Under the pieces are notes generated by a model. It saw nothing but the letters and a program-made list of their open reading frames with translations. It had not been told where the DNA came from and made no database searches. Both the position numbers and the translations under genes were made by a program. From positions 4,636,871 to 4,700,870 of the forward strand of contig CM032666.1 of NCBI GenBank assembly GCA_019095985.1: a stretch of 64,000 nt of DNA, in the 5' to 3' direction. This document shows positions 11,155 to 21,983 of this stretch, in pieces. The first letter of the stretch is position 1. Each line of letters begins with the position of its first letter. This DNA is from Streblospio benedicti (lineage: Eukaryota; Annelida; Polychaeta; Spionida; Spionidae).

Positions 11155-11355
11155 ATGGACACGAGATCCGCTGTAAGGGGGGCTATTGCGACTAAATTTT
11201 TAGAATATCGGGCCCAACTATCGTCCCTGAATGAAACCCTCGATAGAGATATACGCTTGATCTGTCAAATCCGGACGCGGTTTAGCGAGGTCCCCCCCGA
11301 GATGATGGAGGCGGTGTCTTACAGACGCGTTGAAGAAGCTATCATCGAGCCTTAG
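11155..11355 (+). CDS. Small charged ORF of element A, unknown function
   Basis: The frame has 66 residues starting MDTRSAVRGAIATKFLEY. It can be extended 28 residues upstream to 11071, but that part encodes the second copy of the TATA-like module, so the inner ATG is preferred. The central part ('LSSLNETLDRDIRLICQIRTRF') has the heptad-like leucine and isoleucine spacing of a short helix or coiled coil. It lies directly after the duplicated TATA-like module and just inside the right TIR, on the strand opposite to the capsid-type genes. No family is recognised. Element B ends before this ORF. Confidence 0.35.
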   Translation: MDTRSAVRGAIATKFLEYRAQLSSLNETLDRDIRLICQIRTRFSEVPPEMMEAVSYRRVEEAIIEP

Positions 11356-11649
11356 ACGCCGTATTGACGCAATTACATCGCGCTATTGAAGAAAGTTCGC
11401 TTTAGAAAACCTCCCGCCCCACCCCCAACCTAACCCTTATCTCTTCGAGAATAAAGGGTGCGTAATCTAATTTTTTTCCCGGTATGATGATCGTTCATCA
11501 GCTGACATCGCCGAGGCGTATGCAGGGACCCCCCAATCGCCTGGTACACGCCATACGTAACGTACCCGTATGATACGTATAGGAGCTGACCGTCGCCGCC
11601 CCGCCAGCCCGTGGTCGAGGCGAGCCGAGGCGAGCGGGGAAGGTCCGCC

Positions 11650-11888
11650 CGGTAGCCCTCGATTTCGACGTTCGTCACGCGACACCGTGATCCGCCGCGA
11701 TCGAAGTCTAATCCCGAGCCGAGGCGGCGCTGACGCTGACGCTGGCAGCTGACCGGTGACCTCGAGCTGTCAACGCGCGGGGGTGATTAATGACTTTGTC
11801 CTATAGCTCGAGCTGTCAACGAGGAATGCTGGAAATGATTAATGGCTTTGTCCTATAACCCCTTAATTGCTTTTTGCCTTATATTTTA
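11650..11888 (-). repeat. Right terminal inverted repeat of element A
   Basis: This is the reverse complement of the left end at 4350-4670, and it matches the left end of element B (12375-12600) even better. Shared blocks include 'GATTAGACTTCGATCGCGG' and 'GACAGCTCGAGGTCACCGG', read on the minus strand. Confidence 0.8.
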
Positions 11889-12206
11889 TAGTGAGGGGGT
11901 GGAACATTGTTCCCGAACGTCCCGTTCCATCAGACACTGGGCAGCTACAAGCCCATAATTTGAACATGCTGCACACCTGACTTGTGGNNNNNNNNNNNNN
12001 NNNNNNNNNNNNNNNNNNNNNNNNNNNNNNNNNNNNNNNNNNNNNNNNNNNNNNNNNNNNNNNNNNNNNNNNNNNNNNNNNNNNNNNGATCTGAAAGGAC
12101 AGGAAGGCCATCAATGGTTAATGTTTGACATGACTTGATTATGTTATCCAAGTATCAACAGCCAGAAGCCATATATTTGCATTTAGACGATACTTACTTT
12201 ATCAAC
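11889..12206 (-). mobile_element. Probable gag-side remainder of the same Gypsy fossil
   Basis: Read on the minus strand, about 11985-11920 encodes a degenerate CX2CX4-type zinc-knuckle-like segment, of the kind found at the end of Gypsy gag. That is the part expected just upstream of the protease remnant at 4114. Its position directly outside the right terminal repeat of element A suggests that A inserted into this Gypsy copy. An assembly gap interrupts the stretch. The zinc-knuckle match is short, so this is an inference. Confidence 0.4.
11988..12087. other. Assembly gap (100 N)
   Basis: A run of exactly 100 N is usually a placeholder for a gap of unknown length. The spacing between elements A and B is therefore not known. 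Confidence 0.95.
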
Positions 12207-12374
12207 CAGTCAGTCAGTCAGTCAGTCAGTCAGTCAGTCAGTCAGTCAGTCAGTCAGTCCACCAGTCAGTCAGTCAGTCAGTCAGTCAGTCAGTCAGTCA
12301 GTCAGTCAGTCAGTCAGTCAGTCAGTCGGTCAGTCAGTCAGTCAGTCAGTCAGTCAGTCAGTCAGTCAGTCAGT
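12207..12374 (+). repeat. (CAGT)n microsatellite
   Basis: About 42 tetranucleotide units have only two or three substitutions. The array ends exactly where the left terminal sequence of element B begins ('TTGGGGTTATAGGAAAAGG'). The Ser-Gln-Val reading frame across it is an artefact. Confidence 0.95.
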
Positions 12375-13324
12375 TTGGGGTTATAGGAAAAGGTTCCCCG
12401 TTGTCAGCTGCCAGCTATAGGGTCATTAATCACGCCGCGCTTTTGACAGCTCGAGGTCACCGGTCAGCTGCCAGCGGTCAGCGGTCAGCGGCGCGCTCGC
12501 CTCCGCTCGGCTCGGGGATTAGACTTCGATCGCGGCGGATCATGGTGGAATATCGCGTGACGAACGTCGTGTTGAAATCGGTCCTCGCTACCGCCACACG
12601 GGCACCCGCGCATTTAGAGTATTGAAGCCCACATCCGCAGATTGAACAAAAGTTTATCCCACCCCTACCCCCACGGATATTGACGGACAACCGCGCATTG
12701 ACGCACAAAACTTGTAAAAACTTGCACATAAGTCTACACATTTTATACGCATTTACATCTATGTAAAGTATGCGCATGTATCATGTCGTATTATTGCAAT
12801 ATTCATGTTGTGTGCAGACTATTATATTGGATTTTAAATGTATTCCTTTGATTTTTATAATGTATATGAGGAAACAAAGAATGCTCTGCAGGAAGTTTCT
12901 GGAATCTAAACACGTGAACCTATGATGTAGCATTTCAAACTCGCACCCACAGTAAAATGACAATTCAATGAAATAGATAATCTATATTGATGTTTATCAT
13001 TTGGTTAGGTCGGCAATCATACACTAGTTCCCGCTGTACTCAGCACCGTATCTGCTCTCCTATCATCCCCCCTCCCCCCAATGACAGCTGGTTGACAGCT
13101 GGCCAACGCTCACCGATAAGGCAGAAGCCGTAAATCATCCCCCCAATGACAGCCGGTCAGCTCAGCGGAGCGCTGGGGCAGAAGCTATTAATCAAGTGAA
13201 TGGCCTTTTTGACAGCTCAAGGTCACCCTACACCGCTCCCCGATAAGGTAGAAGTCGTAAATCATCACCGCCCGTCAATGACCGCTGGTCAGCGCTGAGT
13301 CACCGCCGCCGCACGCTAGCTGGG

Positions 13325-14030
13325 GAGTATATAGCCTTGATGATAATCCATTCGCCAACAATTTTATTCCCTAAGTCACCATTTTCATGTACAGCGTTCT
13401 TATAATGCCACGGTTAAATACGTGGTGCTAGAAAAGATGGTCTTACTATAGAGGTGGTCATTTTAGAGAAGTGGTGTTTTAAGATTTGCGTTGATATCAT
13501 TTTTACAGCAGTATTCGGGCTAAACTTAACGAGAAATCTCTCTGATTGAACATTAACTTGCACAAAATGGAAGCCTCTATTGAGGGGGGTATATAGCCTT
13601 GATGATAATCCATTCGCCAACAATTTTATTCCCTAAGTCACCATTTTCATGTACAGCGTTCTTATAATGCCACGGTTAAATACGTGGTGCTAGAAAAGAT
13701 GGTCTTACTATAGAGGTGGTCATTTTAGAGAAGTGGTGTTTTAAGATTTGCGTTGATATCATTTTTACAGCAGTATTCGGGCTAAACTTAACGAGAAATC
13801 TCTCTGATTGAACATTAACTTGCACAAAATGGAAGCCTCTATTGAGGGGGGGTATATAGCCTTGATGATAATCCATTCGCCAACAATTTTATTCCCTAAG
13901 TCACCATTTTCATGTACAGCGTTCTTATAATGCCACGGTTAAATACGTGGTGCTAGAAAAGATGGTCTTACTATAGAGGTGGTCATTTTAGAGAAGTGGT
14001 GTTTTAAGATTTGCGTTGATATTGTAGTTT
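13325..14030 (+). repeat. Tandem repeat, 262-bp unit, element B
   Basis: The word 'CTTGATGATAATCCATTCGC' recurs at 13336, 13598 and 13861 (periods of 262 and 263 bp). The units are almost identical to each other and cleaner than those in element A. Consecutive ORFs with the same translated text are repeat artefacts. Confidence 0.9.
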
Positions 14031-14219
14031 TCATTTGTGCCTTAAGAATTATTGACTTATCTATGTATGTCAATCAGATTTTTTCAATCAGTGATTTACT
14101 CTTTTTAAAATGCATTAGAAAAATTCATTAGCAGGTGTTCGACTCTGGAAGACAGTGGTTTGATTTTATCTATGTATGTCAATGAATATAATTCAATGTA
14201 CAAATTAATACAGTTCGTA

Positions 14220-14381
14220 CAGTAGAAACCTGGTTTGATTTATGTCCAACTCTCAAATTAGACTGTTTCAATTCGGTCTAATTAGACTGTTTCTTGCAGT
14301 CATAAAGAGCTGGACGGTCAACACATAAAGAGACCACCTATAAATTAAGATAGCTTGGTGGTCATAATATTTGTTCTACTG
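14220..14381. mobile_element. CAGTAGAA-ended MITE inside element B
   Basis: This is the orthologous copy of the MITE at 6443-6589, again flanked by TA. It carries a short internal duplication around 'CTAATTAGACTGTTTC', which makes it slightly longer. Confidence 0.6.
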
Positions 14382-15084
14382 TATTCTATCAATGATAGAA
14401 GTATGAGCTATTTGAAATAAGTTTACGAGTATTCTGGCACACACACGCCACCCCCCCCCCCAATTGGTCTCTTTTAGCATGCGCGAATCATAGTCTGCAT
14501 GGGTTCTGATGTTTTAGGGCGAGGGAGCTGGATAAAACAAGTTTCAACCGCGCCAGTTCCAGAATTTGTACAGTTTTAACATATTGAAATGAGCCGGATT
14601 GTCTAAAAAAAAGCCTCCCCTTAGAACAGGAGTAGAAGACCCTCTGCCCCGCCTCGTTGGTGAGGGGGTGCTAGATGGGTTACACCTAATCCCGCGTAAG
14701 ATAGTGTGTTTGGTTGGGGAAGTGCGTGTAGTTTTATTTTTGTGAGAAACGCTTATTAAATAGTACACAGAAGGCAGTGATGATAACGAGGCTTCATTTT
14801 TCCAATCTTTTATTTTCCACACACACAAATATATACTTTTTACAGAGTACTGGAGAAGACATCATTTTCTAAACTCTACACAGTAAAACCGCATCAGAGT
14901 ACCGCAAAAAGACATAGAGTAATGGCTAGATACTTTACAGAAGATATTCTTTAAACTTTACACATATATATACACGCAGTAAAAATACATGATGGATGTA
15001 CATTTATTCAACACACGCTGATACATATATACTGTTTTATGACTTTGTCCACTTTGATCATAGTCCATCTTCTTCTTTAGTGAG

Positions 15085-15580
15085 CTATTCAATCTTCAAC
15101 GATAGGTACCTCTCTCTCACCGCCGCGCTCCGTCGGTGCTCGTCATAACTCAACTCCAGCACGCAGCGCACTCGCGATATGGAGGCGAGGCTTTCGTTGT
15201 CGGGGGCGGATAACCTCAGTCGTATAGCGTTGAGCACGGGCTGGTTGACTTTTATCGGGTAAATATGCCGAAATGCGATGTGCTCTCGAAAGCTCTGTCC
15301 GCTACCTTGTCGAGCGCGTCGCTCCAGGGGTACCTCTCTCAGAAATTGAGAGACGCTGCCATTTAAAATGACTGAGCCCACGCAGTCGGCTGATACGGAT
15401 TAAAGGCGTGTCTGAGCCGTCGTGATATATGACGACCTCCAGGAGTGACAGGTAGGCTTCTTCGCAATCTATTGTCTTGGGCAGTTGTACGATCAGTTCT
15501 TGAGGCGTTTGAACGCCCGGCTGCTGGCTGTCGGCATAGATGATCATCGCGGGCCTGTGAGTTGGGTGAATGGAATCCAT
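15085..15580 (-). pseudogene. Fossil minor-capsid-like gene of element B
   Basis: The start region again reads 'MDSIHPTHRP' and 'QELIVQLPKTIDCEEAYLSL'. A separate downstream frame contains 'FRHIYPIKVNQPVLNAIRL' and 'PDNESLASISRVRCVLELSY'. These resemble the C-terminal strand pattern of Polinton/adintovirus small jelly-roll proteins ('PxxxxxFxTIRIxIRDxxGxPLxFxxG'). That supports the family call better than copy A does alone. The gene is broken, with a few breaks. Confidence 0.55.
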
Positions 15581-15834
15581 GGAGTAAAACTTTTTTAGGG
15601 TAATCCGGTGTAACCACGGCGCTCGCTTTTATGCTCTCCATCAGTTGTTGGCAACATTTTTGAACGAGACGCCCCTCTCTTGCGACCCGCCCACGTCGCA
15701 AAAAAATGCCCCACCCCCGCCGACGATAGCGTATCCGTCGTCGTTTTTGCGCGCGACATCGCGAAAACCGTCACGTGTAGAGAGAAAGTCGGGGACGCGT
15801 TTTTGAAAAACGGGACGCGTTTGTCCGACGTCGT

Positions 15835-16075
15835 ACGCGAAAATGACGGGATCCAATAGTAATTTATACTAATTTTTTGCGGGGGTTTTCGGCCGAAGGA
15901 GCGAGAAATGACGCGCTTTTTTCGAGAAAAGTGACGCCCGTTTTCGAAAACGGGCCTACCGTTTCGGCGTATCGACGCGAAAAACCGTCCCCATTTTTGC
16001 GACTTTTTCTCAAAAAGACGCGCAAAAAATTGGTATGAATTACTATTGGTTCGTCATTTTTTTTTGAGGCGTAAA
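15835..16075. repeat. Foldback region of element B
   Basis: This counterpart of 8035-8278 keeps the same inverted arms and the CGTTTTCGAAAACG palindrome. Both structures are better preserved than the genes on either side. Confidence 0.7.
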
Positions 16076-16132
16076 CGAGACGCCCGTTTTCGACATCGTA
16101 GCGTAAAAGACCTCCCGTTTTTCGGCGGACAC

Positions 16133-16680
16133 CTACCAAAACAGCGTCACTCGTAGGACGAAAGTGGGGAAAAGATGTTTTTTTTCTTCGGCGGTTCGCA
16201 TTTTCTCTAAAACTGGCGGGGAAGAGGTTCGATGACGATCTGTCGGATAATCATGGGGTGACTGGTCCTGAGACAGTATCGGGCGGTGGGGCGCTTCTCC
16301 GTCATCTATAAGTACATTCTCGGGAACCATGACAAACTATATAAGATGCTTCAGAGCCATCACGCTATACGGGATCTCATTTTTATGATCAGAGGGCTTT
16401 GAAAAGGGCGTGTCATTAGCTTGTTATACGCTTGAGGACGGAGGCTGACTTTTGCCGGACAGAACGTCTAAGAGCTGTCATATCCTATCGTAAGTAAGGC
16501 TTTAAAAAGCTATTTGGTACCGGGAGGCGTTTAGCTGAATGTTCAGAGCTATCTCGCATAGAGCCATGATCTCGCCTTTATGAGCGTATTTTTCAGGAGG
16601 CTGTCCCCGCTGCTTTCTGAGCTCGACGTCCGCTGTCCCTCGGGGACGTCTTTCAGAAACATTCTAACGTAGTTTGATGT
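16133..16680 (-). pseudogene. Eroded small ORF and pX-like gene of element B
   Basis: The stretch aligns by eye with 8345-8886 of element A: small-ORF counterpart at 16133-16330, pX-like counterpart at about 16372-16680. It is much more damaged than the neighbouring non-coding parts. No continuous pX-like frame remains. Confidence 0.5.
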
Positions 16681-17009
16681 TTGGCGGCAAGACAATTAAT
16701 CATCATCTCTCTCTCTCTCTCACCACCGCTGGTTCTTTTTTTATGACTTGTTTTGGCGTCAGACCGGGCGAAGATGTTAGTTCCAGTAAGATGTTGGTTC
16801 TCAGTCTATAGAGGATGTCGGTCGTTAAGATGGGGCAGGTTTGAGGCTTATTTCCCCGATAGATATTGGCGAAAAGCGTGGGTACTTCGCGCTCTTGGTC
16901 AGGCTTTCATGAGTTTTTCCGGCAGGAGTTGAGGGTTGCGCGGAAAAAAAGCTGCGGTTTTCGTCGGGATGAGACGGTGTTCGATTTACCATTTTTAAAG
17001 GGGTTAGTT

Positions 17010-17740
17010 TTTTCGTATCTCTCTCTCTTAGACAGTTATTTTAAAAAGATTTTTTTTTTCGTTACTTTGATACCGGCAGGATGAGTTAAGTTTTAAGTCT
17101 ACATATTCAAAAAGATTCCCCGAGGCTTTGAAAAAGGCGTGGGTTTTTTTCTCTCTCTCTTAGACAGTGTATTTTAAAAAGACTTTTTTTTTCACGTAGT
17201 TTGATACCTCTGCGGTTTGTCATTGCAAAGTTTCCATATTTTGCGCAAAAAATGACCCCGAGCTTTGAAAATGTAACGTGTGTATATATTTTCTATCTCA
17301 GACGGTGACCGTCTTAGTTTTATCGTTTTAAAAGGTTTTTTTCTTGGGAGGCTTTGAAAAAGGCGTTTTTTTTCTCTCTCTCTTAGACAGTGTATTTTAA
17401 AAAAGACTTTTTTTCCACGTAGTTTGATACCTCTGCGGTTTAAGAGAGACTGTTAAGTTTTTAGTCGACTGGTGCGCAAAAAATGAAACAAGGTGCTACG
17501 TTTTATGTATACGTGTATATATATATATATCTATCTCAGACGGTGACCGTCTTAGTTTTATCGTTTTCTTAGGTTTTTTTTTTTTTTTTTTTTATTCCTT
17601 TAACGCATTTATTTGTTAAGTTTTTAGTCGACTGGTGCGCAAAAAATGAAACGGGTGTGCTACGTTTTATGTATACGTGTATATATATATCTATCTCAGA
17701 CGGTGACCGTCTTAGTTTTATCGTTTTCTTAGGTTTTTGA
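17010..17740 (+). repeat. T-rich direct-repeat array of element B
   Basis: The modules are the same as at 9180-10150. The palindromic word CAGACGGTGACCGTCTTAG occurs at 17299, 17537 and 17697. CT-run/TTAGACAG modules lie near 17022, 17150 and 17375. Confidence 0.7.
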
Positions 17741-18204
17741 TTCTGTAAGGTATATTTCACTCTAGTCCGAGAACGCTTTCGTAAAGATGAAAGCGGGTAA
17801 ACGGTTGTCAGCTGTCTCAATTTTCTGTGATGTAAGGTAGGTGGGGGGCCGCCTTGTTTTCAGAATGCGTAAAGATTGTCGAGTGGGCAGTAATTAGCGT
17901 AAACGCGTGCCAGCTGTCTCCGATGGCGCCGGCTGAGTCTGTCGTTTTGGGTGATGCCGCCCTCGTAGAGCGATTAGCCCCCGAGTTGAGACATTTGATA
18001 GAGGTATATTTTTAGACGTATTTTTAGAGCGCTAAGTTTTACGGGCTGTTCTTTTTTGTAAAAAAAACGTAGATTTTTTTTTGGTTAAGTTTGCGCTTTT
18101 TATAGAGATTCGTTTTTTTTTCTAAAGAGATTTCTAATAAAAACTGTAAAAGAGCGTTTTCTTATTCTTTGGGAAGGTAAAGACCTATATAGAACCGGGT
18201 TATA

Positions 18205-18714
18205 AGAGACGAATAAAAACGTAAAAAAGCCCTCCCCGCCTTAATTTTAATTAGTCCCTAGTTAAATGAGACGAATAAAAACAAAAGCCCTCCCCGCCTT
18301 AATTTTAATTAGTCCCTAGTTAAATGAGACGAATAAAAACGTAAAAACTAATGATTGTTTACTTAATTTTATATTAGTCCCTAGTTAAACGGCGGTCCTT
18401 GATTAATTTTAGATAGCTCCCTGACACCTGGTTTTAACTAATGACTTCTGGCGTTTTAATGTAGGAAGCCGTTTAAATAGCCGGATTTTAAGTGTCGGCT
18501 CTTCTTTCTATGATTAATGGCTAGACACTATAGAGGGCCTCGTGGCTGGGTTCTTGGTGGTTTTAGAGAGGCCAGATCCGCGGGCGTTTTTGATGTAGGA
18601 AGCCGTTTAAATAGCTCGATTTTAAGTGTCACTCTTCTTTCTATTGATTTCTCGGCGTAGACACTCGAGGGCCTCGTGGCTGGGTTCTTACGGCGCGCGC
18701 GACAGCTGCGCCGG
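18205..18714 (+). promoter_or_regulatory. AATAAA-containing repeats and duplicated TATA-like module, element B
   Basis: Three 'GACGAATAAAAAC' repeats (18205-18390) precede two copies of the TATA-like module, with TTTAAATA at 18472 and 18606. The first copy is eroded and the second is close to the element A sequence. Confidence 0.4.
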
Positions 18715-21700
18715 GATGTTCTTTAAAAGCAGTGAAGAAGGAAGATGTTTTAATCGAGTGGGGTGTTTTAAACGAGTCTTATCTTTATTTTAGGCGAACG
18801 AGACCTCCAAATATAATAACGCCATCTTCAATCGCGTACGACAATGCGGTTAGTAAGTACTGTTATATCGCGCGAGACAGATGCTCCAGAATCATCAAAA
18901 CAATAATTTACTTACTTTCAGTGACAAGATTACAAGGCGTTATATGTCAAAGCCACAATATTTATCGATGCTAAGCCGAACTCGTGATAATTTATTCGAA
19001 TATTATTTTTTGAAACCCTTTAAAAGATTCTGTTGGCGAACTTCTGGTGTTTAGTTCTCAAAGTATTAATATATTGAGTAATAGTTGATAATATTACTAT
19101 CGGAAGTAAGAAAATGTGTGTTAACCCGTACAATTATATAATTTGAGCGAAAAGTTTTAGATTTTGTGTGATCGATTGATTCGTTCATTCGTTCAATTGA
19201 TCTGGTTTGGCATACCCGAGCTCGTGGCGTGATTATGGGTATAATAATCTAATTTCTTTGTGATTTAATCATGCATGTGTTGAAAAAATGAAACATTAGT
19301 CTCATGATATTGGAAGGATAAACTTTGAAAAACTGAGATGTAATGGTGGTTTCAGAGGAAAATTGTAATATTGATGAAAAGAAATCTGCATCGTAAAGAA
19401 CAGACAGTAGTACAAATATATCAAATAAGTCTAATAGTAATATCTTTATTTCTGGCATGGCATAACACATCTTATAACACTGTGTATTGGACAGGTGTAT
19501 TTGTATAATGTACAATGTGTACAATGTGTATTTGGTATGTAGCATATGGTTTCATTTATATTTTTCTTTTTCTTTTCTGCTACGTTTCAATCCAAAGTTT
19601 TAAGTTCTATATTTGAGTAATCCTTTTATTTTAACTGTTTTCAAGATTGAAGTTTGGAAATGAATTATATATTTGTAATATTGATAGAATAATGTGGTAA
19701 TAGGGTATGAGATAGAAGAGAAAGAGATTGTGCTTCATGAGGACTATTTTTTGTTGATTTGTCATTTGTAAGATAGTTTTTGAAAAGGAGACTTCAGTCT
19801 CAAAAACAGTTGAAATAAAAGGATTACTGAACTTACCAATTTGAAACTTTCGCTTGAAATGTAGCAGAAAAGAATAACAAAAATATAAACATAACACATC
19901 TGGATCAATGAATATAAGACTGACCTCAACAAAAGTTTGCATCAAATGTAACATCCAACTTTTGATAAAGCAATGATCTCATTTAAGCAGTATATTGTCA
20001 ATGAATTTTGCAGAAATCATCAACTTGTGTGAATATTCATTGGCCAAGAGTTTTCTTTATGAATGTGTGATAAATAACCATTGAAGTCATCACAAAAAAT
20101 TTCTTAATGTACCAAATCACGGTTTTAAGAAATCTTTTTCATGACTAAAGTAATGATATACATTACGTGTGAATGGTAAGCATGAAAATGCATGTATCTA
20201 AGCTCAACATAACACATAACATGCTAAATGGTGATTTTATATAAATTTGCTCCTAAAACTTGAAGGCTTTAAATTTTTTGATGAGTTGAAATTTTTGCTT
20301 ACCACTGGAAGTTGAAATGAATTGGGTCCTACTGTATTTAATGTAGCAATCTTACCAGTATATTTCTACTTATTCTCCAGTCATTAAGTATTATCAATAC
20401 ATGATTATGAAACAATGTCAATGTTTTTTTGGTTATGTATTGGTGAATATTTAAACCTATATAAGATGCACAGAATTAGGTGTCTTCCTTTATAAATTAT
20501 GTCTGTGTGAGTGAGGATGAAGTACATTGAATGGTTGTAAAAGTGTCTATCATATTTGCTATTTCAGACCTGGAATTTCCATAAAGATATTTGAGCAACT
20601 TAATGTTGTTTCCAAATTGTCGAGATTTACCTTTCAAATTGTTTAGTGTTAAGGCTTCCATACGTATTTGGGGTATTTTTTTTTAACTTTTCATGTTAAA
20701 ATGGACATTTATCATGAAAAATAATCACAATTATGTATGTACTCATATATTAATATTTTGAGTGGATGTGAAAGGATGTGCTCTTTATACAAATTCTCAT
20801 ATATAGAATTTTGAGTAAAGTTATGCATTTTTTCAAAAATCTTTTTTATATATTACAATGTGCAAGATATAAGTAAGTTATTTAAGAAATATTTCTCAGT
20901 GTGAACAGGGTTGACATAATTGATAGTTCTTGGAAGTTTTTCCCCCAAGGTTTGAGTTTTGATGTTAAACTTAAAAAAAGTGACAAAATGCCAAATCATT
21001 TCAAATCTGAAATCTTTTATATTTGTATTATAAAGCAAAATACAATTAAGTGGAGAAATTTTGATTTCTCAATCAGGTGGCAACCCTGACATTGATTTTT
21101 TAAAACTCCCATATAATGGTTCAACAAATTTGACATGCATACAAGTAAATTCGATCTGAAGCTCCTTGCTTGTATTTATGATTCATAAGTTAAGCTGTGC
21201 TATGGTTTTTCATCCTCTTTATTCTGTCGGAATTTGTGTTATTTTGTAATGTACTGTAATAATACATGGTTTTCACTTAAGAAAATTCAACTCATATTCG
21301 TTGATCTTGAATCTTACAAAACGTTCACAAAATGTTGAACATGTGAAGGACTATATGTACAAGAAAATGAAAACGTTTTTAACATGATGTTTCTCATTTG
21401 ATCATTTAAAAAGTACCTATTATTGTGAAATTAGTGTACATTCTGTTCATATACATTTGTGTTCAAACCAAAATTAGCATGGGAGTATTTTTACCAATTT
21501 TGCAAACCCTGCTTTTGATTTCGTTTTTCAAATTGGCTAATTTTATCTAATTGTACGAGTCACAAGTGATTGTTTTTTTTTGTTTTTTTTTAATTTAATA
21601 GTACACAATTCAGCCTTTAATTTAAAGAAAATATTAAGATACAGCTAAATGGCTTCTACGTCCTATGTACAGCAATATACATTTTCTCTTAATGTTTCAC

Positions 21701-21895
21701 TAGTTGGTTCAGTGTACATGGAATTATGTTGAACATGGTAGTCTTGCAGTATTGTTCTGTATCACTTGAATCATTTTACTGCATCAGGATTAATGGCATT
21801 ATGGTCTAATAAAAAATATAAAAAAATAAATAAATTGCTTTGTAATATTTTTTATATGATGGGAAGTCAGTGTAGAATTTGTGCACAAGATTGGA

Positions 21896-21983
21896 GTGTC
21901 AATTGTAAAATTTTGCATGGTGATAGCCGATTTGTGAAGTATTGAAAATCAGCAATCAACCTGCAAAATTTTACAATTGACAC
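21896..21983. repeat. 88-nt hairpin, pre-miRNA-like or tiny foldback
   Basis: Perfect 22-bp inverted arms (start 'GTGTCAATTGTAAAATTTTG') are separated by 44 nt. The loop itself pairs further ('GGTGATAGCCGATTT' with 'AAATCAGCAATCAACC', about three mismatches). That gives roughly 38 paired positions around an 11-nt terminal loop. Confidence 0.65.

Larger units (their letters stand above)
4350..11888. mobile_element. Element A: non-autonomous Polinton/adintovirus-like element with long TIRs
   Basis: A 7.5-kb unit is bounded by inverted repeats of roughly 240-320 bp. They share the motifs 'AAAAAGCAATTAAGGGG' and 'CATTAATCATTTCCAGC' in opposite orientation. Parts in order: left TIR, subterminal repeats, a 258-bp tandem repeat, an embedded MITE, a minor-capsid-like gene (minus), a foldback, a small ORF and a pX-like gene (both minus), T-rich repeats, a duplicated TATA-like module, a small plus-strand ORF, and the right TIR. 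No polymerase, integrase, ATPase or protease could be read, and full Polintons are two to three times longer. The coding parts hold several breaks. No convincing target-site duplication was found. Strong similarity to element B suggests a fairly young insertion relative to the Gypsy host. Confidence 0.6.
12375..18714. mobile_element. Element B: partial second copy of element A
   Basis: It has the same order and orientation as element A from the left terminal repeat to the duplicated TATA-like module. Similarity stops abruptly at 18714 ('GACAGCTGCGCCGGG'), before the small plus-strand ORF and the right terminal repeat. Stretches such as 14400-15080 are almost identical to A, whereas 16190-17100 is visibly more eroded. 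Both capsid-type genes are broken. The copy could be a genuine neighbouring insertion, a local duplication, or an assembly product. Confidence 0.65.

Noticed and set aside
12135-12386. Ser-Gln-Val repeat protein
   Set aside because: It is a translation of the (CAGT)n microsatellite.
12207-14030. Possible CRISPR-like array (CAGT array plus 262-bp repeats)
   Set aside because: The repeats are a microsatellite and a long tandem repeat, without short repeats and unique spacers, in a eukaryotic genome.
18732-18974. 80-residue plus-strand ORF next to the broken end of element B
   Set aside because: There is no recognisable family, no repeat of it in element A, and no sign of coding bias. It is mentioned only in the description of the stretch.
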